Below are positions 42,542 through 49,541 of a DNA stretch of 64,000 nt, piece by piece (the first letter of the stretch is position 1; the number at the start of each line of letters is the position of its first letter). This DNA is from a bacterium D16-50 (GTDB taxonomy: Bacteria > Bacillota > Clostridia > Lachnospirales > Lachnospiraceae). The position numbers and the translations under genes were made by a program. Under the pieces are notes generated by a model. It saw nothing but the letters and a program-made list of their open reading frames with translations, was not told the DNA's origin and made no database searches. The stretch spans positions 62,001 to 126,000 of the forward strand of contig RAZA01000006.1 in NCBI GenBank assembly GCA_003612485.1, read 5' to 3'.

Positions 42542-43300
42542 ATGATTGGGAAAAAATATGATGAACTGGATGTAAGAATTTATGGCAGCCCCAGAGAGAT
42601 GGGGCAGGCTGCGGCTTTGGACATAGCGGAGGCAGTGCGGGAGGTTTTGGGACGGAAGGAGGAATGCTGCATGATCTTTGCGGCGGCACCCTCCCAGAAT
42701 GAAATGCTGGAGGCGCTGCAAAAGGATGCATCCGTTGAGTGGGGGCGAATCAGAGCTTTCCACATGGACGAGTATTGCGGCCTTGTGCCGGATGCACCTC
42801 AGACTTTCGGCAATTTTCTGGAGAAAGCGCTTTTTGCGAAGGTTCCTCTGAAGGCCGTGCATTATCTCAGGGACGCAGGAACCTCGCCCGAGGAAATCTG
42901 CGGGAATTATGCCGAACTGCTGGAGCGGTATCCGGCGGATATCGTATGCCTGGGCATAGGCGAGAACGGCCATATCGCTTTTAACGATCCCCCAGTGGCG
43001 GACTTCGGAGATCCGAAACTGGTGAAGCTGGTGGAGCTGGATCCCTTGTGCCGCCGGCAGCAGGTGAATGACGGATGCTTTTGTTCACTGGAGGAGGTGC
43101 CTGCCTATGCGGTGACGCTTACCGTGCCGGCGCTCTGCAGGGCGGAGAAAATGTTCTGTGTGGTGCCCGGAGCCCGAAAGGCGGCTGCAGTGCGGGATAC
43201 TTGTAAGGGGGAGGTGGGGGAAAAATGCCCTGCCACAGCCCTGCGTCTCCACGGTGCAGCCGTGCTTTATCTGGATGGGGACAGCGCAGCGGGGCTGTAG
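42542..43300 (+). CDS. nagB: Glucosamine-6-phosphate deaminase family protein
   Basis: Converts glucosamine-6-phosphate to fructose-6-phosphate and ammonia. 252 residues. Family marks: AAAPSQNEMLEAL (phosphate-binding loop, where NagB usually has TGSTP), RAFHMDEYCGL with the catalytic Asp, and GIGENGHIAFNDPP with the Asn/His catalytic relay. The variant phosphate loop and the somewhat low similarity to classical NagB leave room for a related activity such as a galactosamine- or other aminosugar-6-phosphate deaminase. 88 bases after nagA, same operon. Confidence 0.82.
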   Translation: MIGKKYDELDVRIYGSPREMGQAAALDIAEAVREVLGRKEECCMIFAAAPSQNEMLEALQKDASVEWGRIRAFHMDEYCGLVPDAPQTFGNFLEKALFAKVPLKAVHYLRDAGTSPEEICGNYAELLERYPADIVCLGIGENGHIAFNDPPVADFGDPKLVKLVELDPLCRRQQVNDGCFCSLEEVPAYAVTLTVPALCRAEKMFCVVPGARKAAAVRDTCKGEVGEKCPATALRLHGAAVLYLDGDSAAGL

Positions 43301-43343
43301 TTATATTAGGATATTGAAGTTTTTTGGTTATATTCATACTTTG

Positions 43344-43390
43344 GGCGGCATCAGGGGGATAGAACATCCCGCCAGATGCCGCCGTCGTTT
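43344..43390. terminator. Hairpin terminator between convergent genes
   Basis: GGCGGCATC pairs with GATGCCGCC over nine bases, with an inner GGAT/ATCC pairing, and is followed by GTCGTTTT on the plus strand. It lies after nagB and overlaps the 3' end of the minus-strand enolase-superfamily gene. Confidence 0.55.
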
Positions 43391-44625
43391 TGGAAGAAGT
43401 CGTGGTTCAGCCTATAAAGCCCCTTTGCGGGAAGGGCCCAGGACTCTCCGGCGGCAGGATCTTCCGATAGCATTCTGTCCCAGGCCAGATAGTTTTGAGC
43501 GCCGTTGCTTTCCATGACGCCGCATTTTAGGCCGGGCAGCAGGGGGAGCCTTGCCGCCAGAGCCTTATTGTATTCCGTCATGGCGGGATTTACGGTGAGA
43601 TCGGCACAAAAGCAAGGGATGCGGCGCTGCCGGGCCACCTCCAGCACCTCCAGAGTGACGGACAAGGTTTTTGCCACGGGCTTCAAGGCCATTGCCGAAT
43701 AGCCGTATTCTTCTATGAGCCGTCTGGCATCATCGGCGCTGTGAGCGCTTTCGTCCCCCACAACGGGAATGGGGAGATGCCTTACGTTTTGGAGATTGTC
43801 TTCCGCAAAGGGTTCCTCCAGCAGCAGGATCCGGTCCAGAAAGCCTTGCCGGGAAGCAAAGTCCAGCAGACGCTCCACCCGTTCCGGGCTGTCATAGCGA
43901 CCGTTGGCGTCCAGATAATACATGGGATGGCCGCAGTGGGTATGGGGTGTGGCCCTGCCGGATACCAGCTTGTGGATATCCAGCAGCCGTCTGCAGTCCC
44001 ACTCCAGCATGGCGTCCAGCTGATGAGGTCCCTCCGGGGCGGAACCGATTTTTATCTTGTACAGAAATGCTCCTTCCCCGGCCAGCCGGAGAATTTCTTC
44101 CGGGGAAGTGCCGTAGCTGATCAGAGGAATGCCTCCCAGAAGAGGCTGACGGCAGCTTAAGGCAGAGGTGATGGGAGCGGCAAGCCGGGTGAGCTGCAGA
44201 CAGCCGCAGGCTTTTGCATACAGCTGCCAGAGCGCCCAATCCACCGGGGTCAGTGCGTTCAGCACAAAGGTCAGCCGCAGGTTTTTGAGGCCGCTTTTCC
44301 GGCGGCCGTATTCCCATAGGGCCGGAATCAGGTCATGGAGCATGAGGTCCGGGCGGGAAAGAGGACGGCCTTCCAGCAAAAGGAGGGCGTGCCGGGTCAT
44401 GGACAGCATCAGTTGGTTGCCCTGTTCTTGGCCCAGCCGGGCGAAGACGGCGGAATCGCTCCACAGAACGCTTTGTACCCCCAGCCCTATGCCATGATGT
44501 CCTTCGCTGTCCCAAAGGCGGCAGACTACCTGCCACAGCTCGGTGAGTGTGCCGCCTTTGAAGCCGAAGGGACTGATGAGAGGTTCCGGGCGGCAAGTAC
44601 ATTCGTGGGAAAGAATCGTGTTCAT
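43351..44625 (-). CDS. Enolase-superfamily enzyme (mandelate racemase / muconate-lactonizing type)
   Basis: 424 residues. A capping N-domain precedes a TIM barrel with the metal ligands of the superfamily: Asp in YYLDANGRYD, Glu in ILLLEEPFAEDN, Asp/Glu in PVVGDESAH, and a KxK-like pair in FLYKIKIGSAP with an additional Lys in AMALKPVAKT. The pattern suggests an acid-sugar dehydratase, a racemase or a dipeptide epimerase; the substrate is not evident. It faces the nag operon and is downstream of the dehydrogenase gene on the same strand, so it may process an acidic sugar made by the Gfo/Idh enzymes (inference). Confidence 0.75.
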   Translation of the reverse strand: MNTILSHECTCRPEPLISPFGFKGGTLTELWQVVCRLWDSEGHHGIGLGVQSVLWSDSAVFARLGQEQGNQLMLSMTRHALLLLEGRPLSRPDLMLHDLIPALWEYGRRKSGLKNLRLTFVLNALTPVDWALWQLYAKACGCLQLTRLAAPITSALSCRQPLLGGIPLISYGTSPEEILRLAGEGAFLYKIKIGSAPEGPHQLDAMLEWDCRRLLDIHKLVSGRATPHTHCGHPMYYLDANGRYDSPERVERLLDFASRQGFLDRILLLEEPFAEDNLQNVRHLPIPVVGDESAHSADDARRLIEEYGYSAMALKPVAKTLSVTLEVLEVARQRRIPCFCADLTVNPAMTEYNKALAARLPLLPGLKCGVMESNGAQNYLAWDRMLSEDPAAGESWALPAKGLYRLNHDFFQNDGGIWRDVLSP

Positions 44626-44723
44626 GGGGTCTCCTTTTTATCCTCTGGCCTATATCCCTATGCCATGATATCCTTCGGTTCCCATACAGCAGGGGGAAAG
44701 ATAGGCTCTTGTCTGGAAGCATC

Positions 44724-45707
44724 CTATGCCATTCTGGCAAGCATCTCTTCTGTCACGCCGTAGAGAAGGGGCTTTCCGGCGAGAAAGCGCTCCAGCTCCA
44801 GACAGCAGTGCAGCCCGATCTTGCGCAGTCCGTTCCCGGCCTGCCCGGCCAGATGGGGAGTGAGAATGCAGTTGGGCAGAGTGCGGAGCCTGCTGTCCGG
44901 CGCGGGAGGCTCCGGATCGGTGACGTCAAGACAAGCGGCTTTAAGCTTGCCGCTTTCCAAGGCGTGGATCAATGCCTCCTGATCCACCAGAGAGCCTCTG
45001 GCGGTGTTGATGAGGATTGCTCCGTCCTTCATTTTTTGCAGCGTCTTGCTGTTTATCATGTGGTAGGTTTCATCTATGGAGGGGGCGTGCAGGCTTACTA
45101 CATCGCTGCGCCGCAGAAGCTCCTCGAATTCCACCTTCTCCACCCCCAGAGCCTCCATGCGCGGGGCCGGGACATAAAGGTCATAGGAGATGACCTTTAC
45201 GCTGAAATTGGCCAGCAGCTCTGCAAAATGGCTTCCGGCGATGCCGAAGCCCACGATGCCGACGGTAATGCCGTACAAATCTGTGATGTCTGTATGGGAC
45301 CATCCCCCTTGACGGATTTCCTGATTCAGGGAAAAGAAGTTTTTGCAGCTGGCTATGGTCAGGCCCAGCGCGGTTTCCGAGACGCCGGAGCTTAGGACAT
45401 AGGCGGAGGAAATGATCCGGATGCCTCGCCGGTACATTTCTTCGGTGACAATGGGCTTTACGCTGCCTGCAGCGTGGAGAACCAGCTTCAGGCCCGGCGC
45501 TTCGTCCAGAAGCTCCTTGGTCATGGGGGGGCTTCCCCAGCTGGTGACGGCCACATCCGCTCCCCGGATGATCCTTTTGGCATTTTCCGTCTCGTTCTGT
45601 TCCGTTTCGTTCCATGCAAGCTCTCCGTGAGTCGCGAAACGCCGGATGGTCTCTTGATCCAGAACCTGAGCTCGGGTATTTTTATCCATAAGCATTGCGA
45701 TTTTCAA
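44724..45707 (-). CDS. D-isomer-specific 2-hydroxyacid dehydrogenase
   Basis: Reduces a 2-keto acid or oxidises a D-2-hydroxyacid with NAD(P). 327 residues. NAD-binding domain with VGIVGFGIAGSHFAELL (GxGxxG), then DLYVPAP as the nucleotide-specificity acidic residue, and catalytic Arg in LINTARGSLVD, Glu in DVTDPEPPAPDS and His in LTPHLAGQAGNG. It lies just upstream of the enolase-superfamily gene, separated by 98 bases, and the two are likely to be one transcript. The substrate could be phosphoglycerate-like or a sugar-derived keto acid. Confidence 0.85.
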   Translation of the reverse strand: MKIAMLMDKNTRAQVLDQETIRRFATHGELAWNETEQNETENAKRIIRGADVAVTSWGSPPMTKELLDEAPGLKLVLHAAGSVKPIVTEEMYRRGIRIISSAYVLSSGVSETALGLTIASCKNFFSLNQEIRQGGWSHTDITDLYGITVGIVGFGIAGSHFAELLANFSVKVISYDLYVPAPRMEALGVEKVEFEELLRRSDVVSLHAPSIDETYHMINSKTLQKMKDGAILINTARGSLVDQEALIHALESGKLKAACLDVTDPEPPAPDSRLRTLPNCILTPHLAGQAGNGLRKIGLHCCLELERFLAGKPLLYGVTEEMLARMA

Positions 45708-45880
45708 AGCGGCACCTCCCTGCCCGCCCTAGCAGGCATCCGTTTACATTGTGTAGACAAAGTATAACATAAGAGGGCCAAGATGGCTTTGGGGATTATT
45801 TCACACTATTTGTATTATCTGCAGTTTGATTCCAAAGCCGCCCGAAATGAACCTCTTTCGGGTGAAAGATTTCTGCCAAT

Positions 45881-46308
45881 GAGTATCAACAAAAAGCGGA
45901 GGAAAATGAATATGCAAAAACATACAAGCCATTGATAGGGTGGATTGTCTCATTTGTATTGACAGCCTTGTTTTTGGATTTGGGTGGAGCTCATTTAGGA
46001 AACGCTAAAATATTATCCCAAATAGTAATTATAGTGGTAATGGCATTTGTCGATATACTCTTCATGATTATTTTTAAAGGGGAATATGTGTACTGAATTG
46101 TTGATGAACCTGACTTTGAAACCGCAAAAATTTTAGGTTATGCATTTGCACTACTGTTTTTAGGCGTTACTAATTATATAGCTTACCATAAAATGAATAA
46201 CAAGTCTACTCTTTTTTTCTTTTACCTGCTAAAATTTTTTTATCAGCTGATAAATACCAATAAAATATCCCTGCAGAAAGAGATTAGGATAATCGGTTGC
46301 TCCTGACT
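45881..46308 (+). pseudogene. Interrupted membrane-protein remnant
   Basis: One frame reads as a membrane protein without a start codon: EYQQKAEENEYAKTYKPLIGWIVSF, three hydrophobic segments (IVSFVLTALFLDLGG, ILSQIVIIVVMAFVDILFMIIF, ILGYAFALLFLGVTNYIAY), with a TGA stop in frame at 46,094 and continuation beyond it in the same frame. So the gene has lost its 5' end and carries a nonsense codon. Family not recognised. Confidence 0.6.
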
Positions 46309-46336
46309 TTTTCTATAGGAAAAGGAGAGATTTATT

Positions 46337-47068
46337 TTGATAGAATTTAATGATATTTGCAAAACATATAGGGTAGCCAGACGCGAGTCCGGGCTCGGCA
46401 ATGCGGTAAAATCGCTTTTTAAAAGAGAGTACAGCACAATTAATGCCATAAACCATATCAGTTTTTCCATAGATAATGGTGAAATGGTAGGTTATATCGG
46501 TCCGAACGGAGCAGGCAAAAGCTCCACAATCAAGATTTTAAGCGGAATATTGATGCCGGATAGCGGAACATGCTTGGTGAATGGGCAGGTGCCATGGAAG
46601 GATAGGAAGGAGTATGTCCGACAGATAGGTGTAGTTTTTGGTCAGCGTTCCCAATTATGGTGGGATATTCCGGTCATAGATTCGTTTGAACTTCTGCAGA
46701 CAATTTATTCCATACCTAAACCGAAGTATCGTAACAAATTGGATGAACTGACGCAGCTTTTACATTTGGAGGAGATATTGAAAACACCCACAAGGCAGTT
46801 GTCATTGGGACAGCGTATGCGCTGTGAACTTGCTGCGTCTTTGCTGCATGAACCCAAGCTGCTGTTTCTGGATGAACCGACTATCGGATTAGACGCAGTA
46901 TCTAAGATTGCTGTCCGCGACTTCATCAAAAAGTTGAATGAAGAACATAAAACCACAGTGATCTTAACAACACATGATATGCAGGATATTGAAGCGATTA
47001 CTTCTGGGAATTGTTCTATGGAAACGGGCGGGAAAAAGAATCATAATACAAGGAGGTTGACGCCATGA
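46337..47068 (+). CDS. ABC transporter ATPase, truncated at the C-terminus
   Basis: 243 residues of an ABC-2 type exporter ATPase. Walker A YIGPNGAGKSS, Q-loop VVFGQRSQLWWD, signature LSLGQRMRCELAA, Walker B LLFLDEPTIGLD and H-loop TTHDMQDIE are intact. After that, family members continue with a strand (for example DRVxVIxxGxI) and about 70-80 more residues; here the text turns into SGNCSMETGGKKNHNTRRLTP and stops, consistent with an internal deletion plus frameshift. TTG start after AAAGGAGAG. It overlaps the permease start by 4 bases (ATGA). Function is doubtful. Confidence 0.75.
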   Translation: MIEFNDICKTYRVARRESGLGNAVKSLFKREYSTINAINHISFSIDNGEMVGYIGPNGAGKSSTIKILSGILMPDSGTCLVNGQVPWKDRKEYVRQIGVVFGQRSQLWWDIPVIDSFELLQTIYSIPKPKYRNKLDELTQLLHLEEILKTPTRQLSLGQRMRCELAASLLHEPKLLFLDEPTIGLDAVSKIAVRDFIKKLNEEHKTTVILTTHDMQDIEAITSGNCSMETGGKKNHNTRRLTP

Positions 47069-47859
47069 AAATCAAAGAAATTTTAAAATTGTATTTTAAG
47101 TATGCCTCTGTCTGTACGCAAAGTGTAATGGAATATAAGTTGTCTTTTCTGCTGATGGTCATTGCGCGGTTCATGATTGCATTTTGTGAATTGGTTGCAA
47201 TTCAATTCCTTTTCTCCGGTTTTACACAGATAAAAGGCTACACCTATGGGGATGTTTTGTTGTGCTTTTCTGTCATTCAAATGTCCTTTACATTTGCGGA
47301 GCTGTTTGGCAGTGGATTCAAATCTTTTTCAGGGATGGTGAGGGGAGGCGGATTTGACCGAATGATGCTCAGACCATGCAGTCTGATCCTCCAAATAATG
47401 GGAAATGGTTTTGCAGTAGGAAGAATTGGACCGCTATTCACTGCCATTGTTACACTGGTGCTGGGGATCAGGCATAGCCAGATCACATGGAGTATCATAA
47501 CTGTCTGGACAATGGCTGCCATGATCATAGGGGGTATGTTATTGTTTGTAGGACTGTTCATGCTGGAGGCGAGTTTTTGCTTTTTTTCCATTCAAGATAC
47601 TGCGCTAATCAATGTATTGACATATGGGGCAAAATCCCATGGAAAGTATCCCATAGACATTTATGGGAAAGGGATTCTGAGGTTCTGTACTTATGTTATT
47701 CCATATACATTGATTCAATATTATCCCTTGCAGTTTCTGCTGGGCAAAACCCGCAATTGGCATCTGGCATTTTGCCCTCTTGGAATTATTGTGTTTTTGC
47801 TTATTTGTTATTTCATATGGCGGTTTGGAGTAAAACATTATAAGTCATGTGGTTCATGA
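47065..47859 (+). CDS. ABC-2 type permease (DUF990 family)
   Basis: 264 residues with about six membrane helices, including FLLMVIARFMIAFCELVAIQFLF, VLLCFSVIQMSFTFAELFG and LAFCPLGIIVFLLICYFIW; the GGGFDRMMLRPCS motif between helices is typical of DUF990 permeases. These usually occur in pairs next to their ATPase; here only one is present, which with the shortened ATPase suggests a decaying transporter. ATG overlaps the ATPase stop. Confidence 0.78.
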   Translation: MKIKEILKLYFKYASVCTQSVMEYKLSFLLMVIARFMIAFCELVAIQFLFSGFTQIKGYTYGDVLLCFSVIQMSFTFAELFGSGFKSFSGMVRGGGFDRMMLRPCSLILQIMGNGFAVGRIGPLFTAIVTLVLGIRHSQITWSIITVWTMAAMIIGGMLLFVGLFMLEASFCFFSIQDTALINVLTYGAKSHGKYPIDIYGKGILRFCTYVIPYTLIQYYPLQFLLGKTRNWHLAFCPLGIIVFLLICYFIWRFGVKHYKSCGS

Positions 47860-48031
47860 GGGTGATAAGCTTTTGGCTGTCTTCAACATCACTCCATATA
47901 TATCAGACTGGCGCGAAAAGGAGCAGCTTAAATTTGATTGCGCAATCGGTGGAAATTCGGTATACTTAAAATACAGAGGGCAGTCACTTGGGCCATCGGG
48001 GAATATGACATGGGAAACGGGAGGCGTGGAT

Positions 48032-49369
48032 ATGGAGCAGCTTTCTCTATTTGATATGCAGAGCGATCAGGGGGCGGTTTCCGGGCTGGTGCCGCTGGCG
48101 GACAGAATGCGCCCGCAGACCCTTGAGGATTACGTGGGACAGAGCCAGCTGCTGGGAGAGGGTATGATCCTGCGCCGGATGTTGGAGAAAGACATGGTAT
48201 CGTCTATGATTTTCTGGGGGCCTCCCGGAGTGGGGAAAACCACCTTGGCCCGGATCATCGCAAACCGCACCAAGTCCAATTTCGTGAATTTCAGCGCGGT
48301 CACCAGCGGCATCAAGGAGATCAAGGACATCATGAAGCAGGCTGAGGAGAGCAGGATTTACGGTGTGCGCACATTGGTGTTCGTGGATGAGATACATCGT
48401 TTCAACAAGGCCCAGCAGGACGCCTTCCTGCCCTATGTGGAGAAGGGCAGCATTACCCTCATCGGGGCCACTACAGAGAATCCTTCTTTTGAGATCAATG
48501 CCGCATTGCTGTCCCGCTGCAGGGTCTTCGTGCTAAAGGAGCTGGATGGGGAAGACCTGACAAAGCTGCTGTGCCGTGCCCTGCGGGATAAGAGGGGATT
48601 TGGGGGCATGACGGTACATATGGAGGAGCGTCTCGTGGGCGTTATCGCCTCCTTCGCCAACGGGGACGCCCGAAGGGCATTGAACGGGCTGGAGACCGCG
48701 GTCCTCAACGGCAAAATATCCCCGGACGGTTCCGTTACCGTGACGGAGGAGCTTCTGGAGCAGTGTCTGGGAAAAAAGACATTGCTGTATGATAAGAAAG
48801 GGGAAGAGCATTACAATTTGATCTCGGCCCTCCACAAGTCCATGCGCAATTCCGACCCGGATGCAGCTGTTTACTGGCTGGCCAGAATGCTGGAAGCGGG
48901 AGAGGATCCCCTTTTTATCGCCAGACGGCTGATCCGATTCGCCAGCGAGGACGTGGGTCTTGCGGACAGTCAGGCGCTGCAGATCGCTGTTGCCGCCTAT
49001 CAGGCCTGCCATTTCAACGGTATGCCGGAATGCAATCTGAACCTGACGCAGGCAGTGGTCTATCTGACCCTTGCCCCCCGTTCCAATGCACTGTATAGGG
49101 CCTATGAAACGGCCAAGGCGGATGCTCTGAACAGTCTTTCGGAGCCGGTGCCGCTGGTGATCCGCAATGCCCCCACCAGCCTTATGGAGGAGCTTCATTA
49201 TGGGGAGGGCTATGTCTACGCCCATGACACCAAGGAGAAGATTGCCCGGATGACCTGCCTGCCGGAGGGGCTGAAGGATAAGCGGTATTACATTCCCACA
49301 AAGGAGGGGGAGGAAAGAATCTTTCAGGAGAGGCTGGAGCAGAGCAGAGAGTTCAGAAACGGGAGGTGA
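48032..49369 (+). CDS. rarA: Replication-associated recombination protein RarA (MgsA, WRNIP1 family)
   Basis: AAA+ ATPase that acts at stalled replication forks. 445 residues from the ATG after GGGAGGCGTGGAT. Opening LPLADRMRPQTLEDYVGQ is diagnostic; Walker A GPPGVGKT at 63-70, Walker B LVFVDEIHRF (D119, E120), sensor 1 LIGATTENPSFE, arginine finger in LLSRCRVF, and the C-terminal tetramerisation part with ALHKSMRNSDPDAAVYWLARML and VYAHDTKEKIARM. The frame is open for another 61 codons upstream, in sequence unlike RarA (see findings). Confidence 0.93.
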   Translation: MEQLSLFDMQSDQGAVSGLVPLADRMRPQTLEDYVGQSQLLGEGMILRRMLEKDMVSSMIFWGPPGVGKTTLARIIANRTKSNFVNFSAVTSGIKEIKDIMKQAEESRIYGVRTLVFVDEIHRFNKAQQDAFLPYVEKGSITLIGATTENPSFEINAALLSRCRVFVLKELDGEDLTKLLCRALRDKRGFGGMTVHMEERLVGVIASFANGDARRALNGLETAVLNGKISPDGSVTVTEELLEQCLGKKTLLYDKKGEEHYNLISALHKSMRNSDPDAAVYWLARMLEAGEDPLFIARRLIRFASEDVGLADSQALQIAVAAYQACHFNGMPECNLNLTQAVVYLTLAPRSNALYRAYETAKADALNSLSEPVPLVIRNAPTSLMEELHYGEGYVYAHDTKEKIARMTCLPEGLKDKRYYIPTKEGEERIFQERLEQSREFRNGR

Positions 49370-49430
49370 GCTTTCTCTGATCCATGTAAAAAGCCCTATG
49401 AAAAAACTGCTTTTTTTTGCTATGCAAATA

Positions 49431-49439
49431 TGATATAAT
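49431..49439 (+). promoter_or_regulatory. Extended -10 promoter candidate for the hybrid kinase
   Basis: TGATATAAT gives TGn before a perfect TATAAT box; the -35 region is only a T-rich stretch. About 103 bases upstream of the start codon. Confidence 0.4.
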
Positions 49440-49541
49440 TTTACTGATGTCAGCGCCGCAGAAATTTTTGGCTTTCGGCCTTGACGGCAGTCAGCCGCTA
49501 TCTGTTTGTATTCTGTCTTTGTATAAGAAAGAGGAAAATGT

